The position numbers and the translations under genes are program-made. Below, piece by piece: positions 1-6,226 of a DNA stretch of 9,605 nucleotides. The first letter of the stretch is position 1. Every line of letters starts with the position of its first letter. The stretch is from Pseudomonadota bacterium (GTDB taxonomy: Bacteria > Pseudomonadota > Gammaproteobacteria > Steroidobacterales > Steroidobacteraceae): NCBI GenBank assembly GCA_021850555.1, contig JAJZLX010000346.1:1-9605 (forward strand). The letters run 5' to 3'. The notes beneath the pieces were generated by a model, which ran no database searches, was not told the DNA's origin, and saw nothing but the letters and a program-made list of their open reading frames with translations.

Positions 1-180
1 GATGAGATCGAAGTCGCTAAGAAACTTGGCGTTGGCGCGCCGGTTGCGATCAGCAGCATCCACGCTGGTCGCATTCGCCCAGTTCCACACCTGGTTGACC
101 TCGACCGCGGCCGCGGCGAGCCAGGAATAGGACTCCGGCTTCACCTTCAGACGCAACGTGAGGATACCGCTCGAGGACAT
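1..180 (-). CDS. TnpB/OrfB-like (IS200/IS605-type) protein, N-terminal 60 residues, runs off the left edge
   Basis: The minus strand is open from an ATG at 180-178 to the window edge. It encodes 60 residues that begin MSSSGILTLRLKVKPESYSW and contain the motif EVNQVWNWANATS at about 27-39, ending KFLSDFDLI. From memory, this opening (LKVKPE..WL...A.EVNxVWNxxN.TS....KxLSxFDL) is that of a proteobacterial and plasmid family annotated as IS200/IS605 OrfB/TnpB-like transposase, the RNA-guided nuclease relatives of Cas12. The catalytic RuvC part lies outside the window, so activity cannot be judged. A weak AGGA sits 2 nt before the ATG, and a GATAAAAT box lies at 194-187. No IS end is visible upstream, so it may be a stand-alone accessory gene rather than an active insertion sequence. 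The family call rests on 60 residues only. Confidence 0.6.
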   Translation of the reverse strand, partial: MSSSGILTLRLKVKPESYSWLAAAAVEVNQVWNWANATSVDAADRNRRANAKFLSDFDLI

Positions 181-364
181 GATCCTATTTTATCGCCCCC
201 TCATTATCGCCGCTCACTCTAAATCCGACGATTACTCGGAAATGCAAACAATGAGCGTGCGGCATGAACAGACCCTCACTCTGCGCAGGCACTCGCGCTC
301 CGTTCTTCTGCGCAACTCGTTGGCGGGGCGCGAAGTCCTTTTCGCTTCAGGGAATGCGGTCGTG
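181..364 (-). promoter_or_regulatory. Upstream region of the TnpB-like gene with a palindromic operator-like site
   Basis: No convincing gene is seen here. The palindrome TCCGACGATTACTCGGA lies at 224-240 and recurs at 7498-7515 and 8141-8157. On the minus strand a GATAAT box (208-203) follows it and is a possible -10, and a second AT-rich box (192-187) lies almost against the start codon. The rest (245-364) shows nothing recognisable. The promoter role is inferred; the palindrome is seen directly. Confidence 0.4.
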
Positions 365-395
365 AAAACCCCCGGGACCGATCAGGTCCCGGGGG
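365..395 (-). terminator. Strong rho-independent terminator after the 144-aa gene
   Basis: CCCCCGGGACC (369-379) and GGTCCCGGGGG (385-395) form a perfect 11-bp stem around the 5-nt loop GATCA. Read on the minus strand it is followed by TTTT (368-365). It starts 5 bases past the stop codon of the 401-835 gene. Confidence 0.85.
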
Positions 396-400
396 TAAGT

Positions 401-835
401 TCAGATCTTCAGCGCCGCATCTTTGGCCTCGGCGAGCGTCTCGTAGCGCTCGATGCGCCCGGACGAGCAGTACCGCAGCACCCAGTCCTCCGCCTCGTAC
501 ACGACCGTGCCGATCGTGATCCAGGCGCCGGCGGCCTTGCGCTGCATCAGGTAGGCACTCTTGCCGTTCTCGGTGCCATTGCGCTGGAAGCGCCGGCTTT
601 TCCAGCGACCGCCGCGCGGCTCGAACCGCTCGGTGGCCTGCCACCAGGTGAGCTCCTTGCCGCGATAGCGCACGCGCAGCGCTTCGGTCGACAGCTCGAC
701 CATGTTCGCTGCATTGCCCACTGAGCAGCCGATGCACCCGGGCTTGGCTTCGAGCACTGTGACCGGCGCTCCTGAGTAGAGCACCTCGAGGCCGTGCCGC
801 TGCCAAAACGGCCGGCGGTGCAGTCCGATGTTCAT
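401..835 (-). CDS. Hypothetical accessory protein, 144 aa, with a CxxC pair
   Basis: The ATG at 835 is preceded by a good GGAGG eight bases upstream, and the frame ends at 401 directly before a strong terminator, so this is a complete single-gene unit. The protein has a CIGC pair at residues 34-37, a Trp/Arg-rich middle (about 58-82) and an acidic C-terminal segment about 113-142 (YEAEDWVLRYCSSGRIERYETLAEAKDA, in part). I do not recognise the family. There is no signal peptide or membrane segment, so a small cytosolic protein is likely. It shares an upstream element (852-877) with the 1148-1444 gene, which suggests common control. Several overlapping ORFs on both strands here are shadows. Confidence 0.7.
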   Translation of the reverse strand: MNIGLHRRPFWQRHGLEVLYSGAPVTVLEAKPGCIGCSVGNAANMVELSTEALRVRYRGKELTWWQATERFEPRGGRWKSRRFQRNGTENGKSAYLMQRKAAGAWITIGTVVYEAEDWVLRYCSSGRIERYETLAEAKDAALKI

Positions 836-851
836 GAGTACGTCCTCCGTC

Positions 852-877
852 TAATGACCTACTCTTCTCTAGGAACT
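852..877 (-). promoter_or_regulatory. Repeated 26-bp upstream element, copy A
   Basis: Read on the minus strand this contains TAGGTCATTA preceded by a CTAGAGAAGAG-like stretch, and sits 17 bp before the ATG of the 401-835 gene. The same element occurs at 1474-1499 before the 1148-1444 gene. TAGGTCATTA is identical in both, and the upstream half is similar. A promoter or operator for a shared regulator is inferred. It lies straight after the terminator at 887-921, as expected for a new transcription start. Confidence 0.5.
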
Positions 878-886
878 CCCCGCATG

Positions 887-921
887 AAAATCCCCGGAGG
901 CGCGAAAGCGCACCCGGGGAT
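887..921 (-). terminator. Rho-independent terminator with a GAAA tetraloop
   Basis: ATCCCCGG (890-897) pairs with CCGGGGAT (914-921). The hairpin continues inward to CGC-GAAA-GCG (901-910), a GNRA tetraloop closed by G-C pairs. On the minus strand it ends in TTTT (890-887). It lies 30 bp past the stop codon of the 951-1136 gene. An A-run also follows on the right, so weak activity on the other strand is possible. Confidence 0.75.
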
Positions 922-950
922 AAAACCGAGTCACTCGAGTGCCGGCGCGC

Positions 951-1136
951 TCAGTTCGCGCTTGGCCGTTCCTCGCAGCGCAGGCCCTGCACCACCCGCA
1001 CCGCGGTGGGGGAGAATTCGGCCTTGAAGGACTGAATGTTGCACTCCGGGCCTTCTACCACCAGGACCTCGACGTCCTCGACGTCGGCCTGGACGCTGAT
1101 GACCTCGCCGTTGTCGATCGAAATGACCACTTTCAT
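951..1136 (-). CDS. Small hypothetical protein, 61 aa
   Basis: I place the start at the ATG at 1136 because AGGGGA lies six bases upstream; the longer reading from 1169 has no such site and overlaps the previous gene. The protein begins MKVVISIDNGEVISV, has a run of acidic and valine residues (DVEDVEVLVVEG), and ends at 951. It has no membrane segment and no family that I know. It lies 11 bp after the 1148-1444 gene, whose stop codon leads straight into this ribosome-binding site, so the two form an operon that ends at the 887-921 terminator. Confidence 0.6.
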   Translation of the reverse strand: MKVVISIDNGEVISVQADVEDVEVLVVEGPECNIQSFKAEFSPTAVRVVQGLRCEERPSAN

Positions 1137-1147
1137 GAGAGATCCCC

Positions 1148-1444
1148 TTACTCGTAGTGCGGCCTGCATTCGGGGTAGTGATGCGGCGCGATGTTCTCGT
1201 GCACCTCTGCGTAGTACCGCCCATCCGAGAGCACGCTGCTGATGTCCCGCCGCCCCTTATTGATCGTCGAATTGAGCAAGCTATTCATGCGCGTGGCATA
1301 GGCCGCCGCCCGCTCTTCGTCCTTGAACGTGCGGATGATCCGCACCAGCTCACCGGTGCTGTACCACCAGCCGCCCTCCTCCGGGCCGCCGTAGGCACGG
1401 TCGCACAGGTACACCGCCACGATGTACACCGTCTTGTTCGCCAT
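1148..1444 (-). CDS. Conserved phage/plasmid hypothetical protein, 98 aa
   Basis: The protein begins MANKTVYIVAVYLCDRAYGG and contains GGPEEGGWWYSTGELVR, an RTFKDEERAAAYA stretch, and a C-terminal AEVHENIAP...RPHYE. From memory, very similar short proteins with the YGGPEEGGWW and HYE-type ends are common in phages and plasmids of proteobacteria and have no assigned function. The start could be the ATG at 1447 or at 1444; the AGAGGA site stands 3 or 6 bases away, so 1444 is preferred. It is the first gene of a two-gene operon with 951-1136 and has the repeated 26-bp element upstream. Confidence 0.65.
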   Translation of the reverse strand: MANKTVYIVAVYLCDRAYGGPEEGGWWYSTGELVRIIRTFKDEERAAAYATRMNSLLNSTINKGRRDISSVLSDGRYYAEVHENIAPHHYPECRPHYE

Positions 1445-1473
1445 CATCGATCCTCTGCGGCCTCTCACCGCGT

Positions 1474-1499
1474 TAATGACCTAATCCTCTGTAGGGACC
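1474..1499 (-). promoter_or_regulatory. Repeated 26-bp upstream element, copy B
   Basis: This is the second copy of the element at 852-877. On the minus strand it reads CCTACAGAGGAT followed by TAGGTCATTA and lies about 30 bp before the ATG at 1444. It overlaps the last codons and stop of the small ORF at 1481-1720, so that ORF and this promoter-like site compete for the same bases. Its role is inferred. Confidence 0.5.
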
Positions 1500-1769
1500 A
1501 GGGGTGAGGATAAAAAGCCACGAGGTGATCCGGGGGCTGGTAGACCCCGCGCAGCACTTGAAGCGCAAGCCCAAAGGTCGGCAGCGCCGCGTCGATCGTG
1601 CTCCCGGGTGAGCGTACCGTTCAGCCGAATCCGTGCGAACAGATCAAGGTTGCCGAGCTCAGGGGGCACTTCCCCGGTGTCGAGGAACCGAAACCGCGGC
1701 CGGCCGCCCACGTGCGGCACGACGCGGCCCGGGCCGATGCGCTTAATCCCTTCCGCTCGAAAAAAGCAT
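1481..1769 (-). pseudogene. Small ORF downstream of dinG, apparently frameshifted at a T6 run
   Basis: The frame ending at 1481 is open back to the dinG stop codon and encodes a plausible small protein (about FFRAEGIKRIGPGRVVPHV, then GGRPRFRFLDTGEVPPELGN and LDLFARIRLNG). Its only usable start in frame is a GTG at 1720 with no ribosome-binding site, which would cut off the first part. An ATG at 1769, with GGGGG upstream, reads MLF and then enters this frame only if one T of the TTTTTT at 1765-1760 is lost or the ribosome slips; as written it stops after eight codons. This fits a pseudogene, a sequencing error in a homopolymer, or a programmed frameshift. I do not recognise the family. Confidence 0.35.
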
Positions 1770-1786
1770 CGACCCCCGCATCTGGC

Positions 1787-4078
1787 CTACGCCGCATCCG
1801 CCTTTTCCGCGAGCGTGTCTACGTCGATCACGGTTCCATCGAGCATCAGCACGCTGCCGCAATCCCAGGGCGAATCGCCGTCCACCGAGGCGCGAAATCG
1901 CTTCGGAATCGCGAGTCGGAATTTAGTCTCGACGCGTTGCGTCACCTTGCTCGATTTCGGCAGCATGTCGGCGAGCTCCGAGCGCGGTAACCGCGGATCC
2001 GTGAGCCAGAGCGTGAAGCTGTCCTGTGCGCCGCGGATACCCCGCCCGAAGCCCTGCTTAAATCTGCGCACCGCCTCTGCGAAGCGCTGATTGAACTGCA
2101 GGCCGGTGGCCTGAGATTCGCTGTATCCGCGTTGGCGCAGATATCGGTCGAGCGCTTTGCCGAACGGGCCGTCCGGCGCGTTGAACGGGGCCTGAGTGAT
2201 CACGACGTGTTTGATCGCGTTGCCGAGCGGCTTGCCGTCCGGACCGATGCGCTGGCTGATATCGAAGCCCTCCCATGCGCTCGGCGAGACGAGTATGCCA
2301 TCGGCCTCGGCGACGAACGCGCGTGTGCACATCTCTGGATTGGCGCCGCGAGTCTTCTCGATCGGCTTGAGCGGGTTTTTCCCTTTGCGCAGTTCAGCGC
2401 AGATCGCCTCTGTCGTCCTATAAGAGTTCGTCAGTACCAGCGTGCGCCCGCCGCGAGCGTGCGCGGCATGGATCGCTTTGACCGTGTACTTCACCCACTG
2501 CGGGTTGAGCTCTCGATGTCCCTCTTCCGCCTCCCCGTCCTCCTCGGAGAGGTACACAGCCGGGGCGCTTGGATGCGCGAACACGAACTCGACTGCGCCG
2601 AATTTCTTCGGTGCGAACTGGCCCTCGCCGGATAGGTTCATCGCGGTACAAGGGTTGCGCTGCCCGAAAATTCCGTACACGGTGCTCATTTCTGTAAAGT
2701 TCACCCGGCCGCTCTCAGAGGGCATCCCGACCGTAGCGGAGGTGAGCACGAGCGCTTTGGCTCGCAAGGGGTCCTCATCCTGCGCTTCGCCCTCCGCGTT
2801 CACCCACACATCCCACATGCGCTTAAGCAGGCGGGCCGGCCGCAGCCGGAAGGTGCGGAGGGAGGGGTAGTGGCGGGTTGGCGACCACCGCAGTGCCACG
2901 ACCCCGTCGTTCGTGCTGTCTGCGGACACCTTGCCGATGCGCTCGATGACGCTATCGAGCGCCTCTGTGTAGCTCTGGATCGCCTCCAGTGTCTCGTCGT
3001 ACTCTTTCGAGGCAAGGGCGAGAAATGGCATCAGCGCGGTGTGTACGGCGGTAAGCCGGGTGAGCACTCGGCGCTGGACAGCAGGCTCGAGTTCGTCCCA
3101 GAACTGCACCTCCTCGGCGCGGCTGTCCTCATCTTCTGTGCGCAGCTCGGCGAGCGTCGCGCGCAGTTTCTCCACGGCCTCCTGAGCGATCTCGATCTTT
3201 TTGCCGCCGTGCTCAGTGGCCCACTGCGCCAGGGCCTGCGCAATCGGCAGAATCGGCACGAGATCACTGGTAGCCGACCGTGCCGCGCGCTCGAAGCGAT
3301 CGCATTCATCGATGATGAGTGCGCCGATTTCGCGATCGTCGTCCTCGGCGTGCAGCAGTCGGTTGCGCCCGCGCACGGAATTCGTCATAAGCATCGCGTG
3401 GTTGGTCACCAGGATGTCGGCGTGTTTCGAGGCCGCCACGTGCTCGAGGTACTTGAGGTACGACACATCGCTCTTTCGCGATGCACCGGTGATGCACACA
3501 TCCTCGAACAGCAGCCCGCCTGGAAGCTGCGCAAGGTCCTCCTCCTCGAGGAAGGACTGGATCTGCGCTCCGCAGTTCAGCCGCGACCAGTCCGCGAACG
3601 TTTCCGCCTGTTCGCGGATCTCGCGTTTCACGCCGCGCTTGCCGAGCACTCGATCGACAGCCCGCAGCGCCCGTTCGGTATCGAGGAAGTTACGCATTCC
3701 GAGCCGCAACCCGGCGGTGAGCTGTTTGCCGGTGGCGGCCTTGAGGATTGTGAGCGCACGAGCCATGTCGCATTCCGGGCAGATCCTGCCGCTCGGCTCA
3801 AAGCGCAGGATCTGCCGTTGCAGCGCGACGGTGTGTGTCGCCACGATCGCCCGCGAATTGTTGCGCGCACAATCGAGTCCAGCGGCGATGAGATACCCGA
3901 GCGTCTTGCCGGTGCCGGTCTCGGCTTCGACCAGCAGCTGTCCGTAGCCCTCTTTGCGTGCCACAGCGAGGCCGCGCTGGACGTAGTCGGCATACTCGCC
4001 CTGCACCGGGTTGCGTCTTAATCCGACAGCACGGCCGTGTACCGCGAGAACTTCAGATGCAATCAACGTCTTCGACAT
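1787..4078 (-). CDS. dinG: CasDinG (Csf4): type IV-A CRISPR-associated DinG-family helicase
   Basis: This 763-aa protein is a superfamily 2, XPD/DinG-type helicase. Seen motifs: Walker A ETGTGKT at 53-59; Walker B DECD at 257-260 (in place of DEAH); LVLTSATV at 443-450; VLTNSY at 548-553; SAWEGFDI at 600-607; QGFGRGIR at 675-682 with the motif VI arginine. In type IV-A systems this ATP-driven 5'-3' DNA helicase is recruited by the crRNA complex and is required for interference, with no nuclease involved. No nuclease domain is seen. Cysteines 100, 103, 169 and 195 lie where classic DinG binds an iron-sulfur cluster, but their spacing is unusual. The ATG at 4078 has TAGGAG seven bases upstream. 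The gene is the last of the cas genes and is separated from csf2 by 264 bp that hold a mini-array. Confidence 0.93.
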   Translation of the reverse strand: MSKTLIASEVLAVHGRAVGLRRNPVQGEYADYVQRGLAVARKEGYGQLLVEAETGTGKTLGYLIAAGLDCARNNSRAIVATHTVALQRQILRFEPSGRICPECDMARALTILKAATGKQLTAGLRLGMRNFLDTERALRAVDRVLGKRGVKREIREQAETFADWSRLNCGAQIQSFLEEEDLAQLPGGLLFEDVCITGASRKSDVSYLKYLEHVAASKHADILVTNHAMLMTNSVRGRNRLLHAEDDDREIGALIIDECDRFERAARSATSDLVPILPIAQALAQWATEHGGKKIEIAQEAVEKLRATLAELRTEDEDSRAEEVQFWDELEPAVQRRVLTRLTAVHTALMPFLALASKEYDETLEAIQSYTEALDSVIERIGKVSADSTNDGVVALRWSPTRHYPSLRTFRLRPARLLKRMWDVWVNAEGEAQDEDPLRAKALVLTSATVGMPSESGRVNFTEMSTVYGIFGQRNPCTAMNLSGEGQFAPKKFGAVEFVFAHPSAPAVYLSEEDGEAEEGHRELNPQWVKYTVKAIHAAHARGGRTLVLTNSYRTTEAICAELRKGKNPLKPIEKTRGANPEMCTRAFVAEADGILVSPSAWEGFDISQRIGPDGKPLGNAIKHVVITQAPFNAPDGPFGKALDRYLRQRGYSESQATGLQFNQRFAEAVRRFKQGFGRGIRGAQDSFTLWLTDPRLPRSELADMLPKSSKVTQRVETKFRLAIPKRFRASVDGDSPWDCGSVLMLDGTVIDVDTLAEKADAA

Positions 4079-4087
4079 GACAGACTC

Positions 4088-4312
4088 CTAGCGATCCAAT
4101 TCGATCCAATTTCCCCGCACTTTTCGGGGTATAGCGCACCGGCGGCTGATGTTCGGCGTGCATCCGATTCCCCTCTCGTCCCCGCGATTTTCGGGGTATA
4201 GCGCACCAGTACGCAGAGTCACCCGGAGGTATCCTGGCCTCTCGTCCCCGCGATTTTCGGGGTATAGCGCACCCGATCGCACGCAATCGATTGATTGTGT
4301 TGGCTCGGGCAC
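4088..4312 (-). other. 74-aa ORF running through the mini-array (probably not a real protein)
   Basis: A GTG at 4312 has TTAGGAG about nine bases upstream, and the frame stays open through all three mini-array repeats, stopping at a TAG that overlaps the dinG ribosome-binding site. Copies 1 and 2 in reading order (66 bp apart, so in frame) both give GALYPENRGDER. The third copy is 67 bp on, so the same DNA is read in another frame. Conservation of the DNA across a frame change argues that the repeat is kept as nucleic acid rather than peptide. Translation across the array might still couple csf2 to dinG. Recorded as a competing reading, not a gene call. Confidence 0.25.
4105..4273 (-). CRISPR. 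Mini-CRISPR array of three 36-nt repeats and two spacers between csf2 and dinG
   Basis: Repeats lie at 4238-4273 and 4172-4207 (identical over 36 bp) and 4105-4140 (27 of 29 bases match over 4112-4140, the rest degenerate). Spacers are 4208-4237 (30 bp) and 4141-4171 (31 bp) and are unrelated to each other. On the minus strand each repeat has an 11-nt head (GGTGCGCTATA), stem CCCCG/CGGGG around a 7-nt loop, and an 8-nt tail ACGAGAGG. In the terminal copy the changes fall in the loop and the tail while the stem is kept. Decay at the 3' end of the last repeat is typical of the leader-distal end, so the array is read on the minus strand. The repeat differs from the main array except for the tail. 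No second cas set is present to go with it. Confidence 0.75.
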
Positions 4313-4326
4313 GGTATTCGACTCCT

Positions 4327-4353
4327 AAAAAACCGCCAGCGGCTACGCCGCTG
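4327..4353 (-). terminator. Hairpin plus T6 at the csf2 stop codon
   Basis: CAGCGGC (4337-4343) and GCCGCTG (4347-4353) form a perfect 7-bp stem with a 3-nt loop that contains part of the csf2 stop codon. On the minus strand GCGG and then TTTTTT (4332-4327) follow. The four bases between stem and T-run make it a less than ideal terminator. If active it would separate the mini-array and dinG from the upstream cas genes. The T-run leads into AGGAG, which can also serve as a ribosome-binding site for the GTG at 4312. Confidence 0.5.
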
Positions 4354-5446
4354 CGATTCCGGCTTCCGTAAATTCGAGCGCGTCCCGAGCAGCAACGAGC
4401 GCATCCCAGACCTTGGTGAACTCAGCGATACGCCCTGTCAGCTCAAGCCCAGTGAAGTCTCCCTTGAACCACACCTCGCCTGCCTCTGTGAACTCACGCT
4501 CGCCCTGCTCACGCATCCGCACGCTCCAACGGCCGCTCACCCTACCGAGTCCGTGCGCGCGGTGACCGCCAAGTAGAGGATTCAGCGCAAAACGATCGAG
4601 TGCGCGCAGCAACAGCGCAACTTCCGCGTCCGTCGGGTTCGAGAGCGTGAACTCGTGCGAGAACACAGTACCGGCGGGGATGACCTGGTAGGTGATATTC
4701 GGCAGCTGCAGCTGTACGTCTTTGGGCTGAGCTGCCTCGATCGCAGCGATCTCCGCGTCGATCTCCTTCAGCCGCTCGCTTGCGCCTTCGCGACGCAGTT
4801 TCTTCTTCTCCTGCTCCAGGGCCTTTTTCCGGTTGTTGCCGTCGGTGCGCTCGGCCGCATCGGCTTGTCGTGCGATAAACGCATCGAGCACGCTCTCGTC
4901 GAGGCGATCGAGCACCCCAGGGTCGCGCTGAAAGTCGTTCGAGCGCACGTAGCGTACGCGCGTCGGTTCAATCCCCTCCGGGGCGATCGCGTGCGCGCAG
5001 TAAAGCGAACCGCTTACGCCGTGCCGCATTGAACCGAACAGACCCACTAGTGGGTTGTGGGCCCGGACGTGTCGATTGGCGCGCAGCATACGGACGATGT
5101 CCGTATCAGATACCGACTTCTCCGCATCATCACCGTCTTCGTCCTCGGCGCTCTTCTCAGCAGTGCCTTTCTTTGCTGATACCTTCGCGTCCTTCACCCC
5201 GCCCATCGCGAGCAGGAAGTAATCATCGAGATTGAGTTTCTTACCGTCAGGATTGGCATCGACCAGGTCCATCACGATTTCCGTGGCCGCATGTCGCAGC
5301 GCGCCGCGAAGCCCAGACGCTGTGAGGTACAGATGCCGGCCGATGCGCGGCAGTGTGTGATCTGTGCCCTTGGCCGCGCCGGGGACGCTGTAAGAAATGG
5401 GCTGCTCGGCGGTAATCTCGCCCTTGAATACGATGACTCTACGCAT
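4343..5446 (-). CDS. csf2: Csf2: Cas7-like backbone subunit of the type IV-A complex
   Basis: This 367-aa RAMP-fold protein would polymerise along the crRNA spacer to form the helical backbone. Seen features: an N-terminal beta strand MRRVIVFKGEITAE; LYLTASGLRGALRHA at 39-53, as in Cas7/Csm3-type proteins where an early Gly/Arg segment precedes a helix; IPAGTVFSHEFTL at 256-268; and the glycine-rich GGHRAHGLGRVSG at 293-305, the usual C-terminal RAMP loop. Two insertions stand out: an acidic/lysine-rich stretch at about 84-113 and a strongly charged coiled-coil-like helix at about 199-240. The ATG at 5446 follows GAGGA by about ten bases. It begins 42 bp after csf3 and is the last gene before the hairpin and mini-array. 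Confidence 0.88.
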   Translation of the reverse strand: MRRVIVFKGEITAEQPISYSVPGAAKGTDHTLPRIGRHLYLTASGLRGALRHAATEIVMDLVDANPDGKKLNLDDYFLLAMGGVKDAKVSAKKGTAEKSAEDEDGDDAEKSVSDTDIVRMLRANRHVRAHNPLVGLFGSMRHGVSGSLYCAHAIAPEGIEPTRVRYVRSNDFQRDPGVLDRLDESVLDAFIARQADAAERTDGNNRKKALEQEKKKLRREGASERLKEIDAEIAAIEAAQPKDVQLQLPNITYQVIPAGTVFSHEFTLSNPTDAEVALLLRALDRFALNPLLGGHRAHGLGRVSGRWSVRMREQGEREFTEAGEVWFKGDFTGLELTGRIAEFTKVWDALVAARDALEFTEAGIAAA

Positions 5447-5488
5447 GACGGGGGTTCCTCTGATGTGATGTGTGACTTTGAAGTTGAG

Positions 5489-6220
5489 TTACAGAACGAA
5501 TCGTTTGTCGTACTTGGCCCAGAACACTTCGCGCGCAGGAGGGATTGCGCACAAGCGCGCCTCGCCTTTGAAGTACGGTGGCGCAGCGCGAGTGCAACCG
5601 ATCGCAGGCGAGGGGGTGCTTGGATAGAACCGCTGCCAGTCCTCGAGCGCGATCGGTCGCATTGCCGCGCGCGTGCCGTCCACGACTCTCGATAGAGACA
5701 AATCCTCATCGATCGGCTCGATCTCGATGTGCGCGACTTGCCCGTAGCCCTGACGGCGTTTCTTGCCGATCCCCGGCACGCCCCTGAGCAAGTCCTCGAC
5801 AGCCTCGATCCGCCCGCAGCCGAACCAGTGCACGCGCGGCGTGCGGTACACGCTGTAGTATTCGAGAGTGGACTGGTATGTGCCGCGCACGGTATCGATA
5901 TGAGCGATCTCGCCGCGCCGCTCGCCGCGACTGATCGTTTTGAGCGCCAGGCGCTCGAACGCCCCGCTCTCAAGATCGCGCATACCAATCCCGCATCGAA
6001 ACGGGGCGGTGGCGCGTATCGCGCATGAATCGAGAAACACGCTCGATCCGTGCCACACTCCGTCAGTGCGATCGAGCGGGATCTCAGTGAGCGCACGCTC
6101 GACGCTACCGGTGTCCTCGAACAGCACGCCGGAGAGAAGCGCATCGAGGGTGAGGTATGTCTCGCCGCTGAGGAGGAGCGGCGTTGAGAGTTCTGCGGTA
6201 ATGCGAAATGCGCTTTGCAC
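5489..6220 (-). CDS. csf3: Csf3: Cas5-like subunit of the type IV-A complex
   Basis: This 243-aa protein has the Csf3 opening, an ITAELSTPLLLSGETYLTLDALLSG-like segment at 7-31 (strand, then LDALL), and a glycine-rich RAMP loop, GVPGIGKKRRQGYGQV, at 147-162. Csf3 is the Cas5 counterpart that holds the 5' repeat tag of the crRNA at one end of the Csf2 filament; the lysine/arginine pairs in the loop suit RNA binding. The start is a GTG at 6220, chosen because AAGGAG lies nine bases upstream, overlapping the cas6 stop, and because the protein then begins at its first beta strand. The gap to cas6 is 6 bp, so translation is probably coupled. Confidence 0.85.
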   Translation of the reverse strand: MQSAFRITAELSTPLLLSGETYLTLDALLSGVLFEDTGSVERALTEIPLDRTDGVWHGSSVFLDSCAIRATAPFRCGIGMRDLESGAFERLALKTISRGERRGEIAHIDTVRGTYQSTLEYYSVYRTPRVHWFGCGRIEAVEDLLRGVPGIGKKRRQGYGQVAHIEIEPIDEDLSLSRVVDGTRAAMRPIALEDWQRFYPSTPSPAIGCTRAAPPYFKGEARLCAIPPAREVFWAKYDKRFVL

Positions 6221-6226
6221 GGCGGG

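Noticed and set aside
158..724. 188-aa plus-strand frame across the left regulatory region
   Set aside because: It crosses a promoter region, a strong terminator and the 144-aa gene, and has no ribosome-binding site.
2800..3015. Small minus-strand frames inside dinG (also 2058-2330, 2418-2651, 3031-3309, 3306-3497, 3628-3993)
   Set aside because: All are out-of-frame shadows of dinG with no start signal or motif of their own.
2870..4021. 383-aa open frame on the plus strand opposite dinG
   Set aside because: It lies wholly within dinG, which has all helicase motifs; the plus-strand product has no recognisable motif and is an effect of GC-rich codon use.
4141..4273. Reading the mini-array on the plus strand with a 29-nt repeat
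   Set aside because: Seven more bases (CCTCTCG) are shared by two copies next to the 29-nt core and decayed only in the third, which is best explained by a 36-nt repeat with its degenerate 3' end at the minus-strand terminus.
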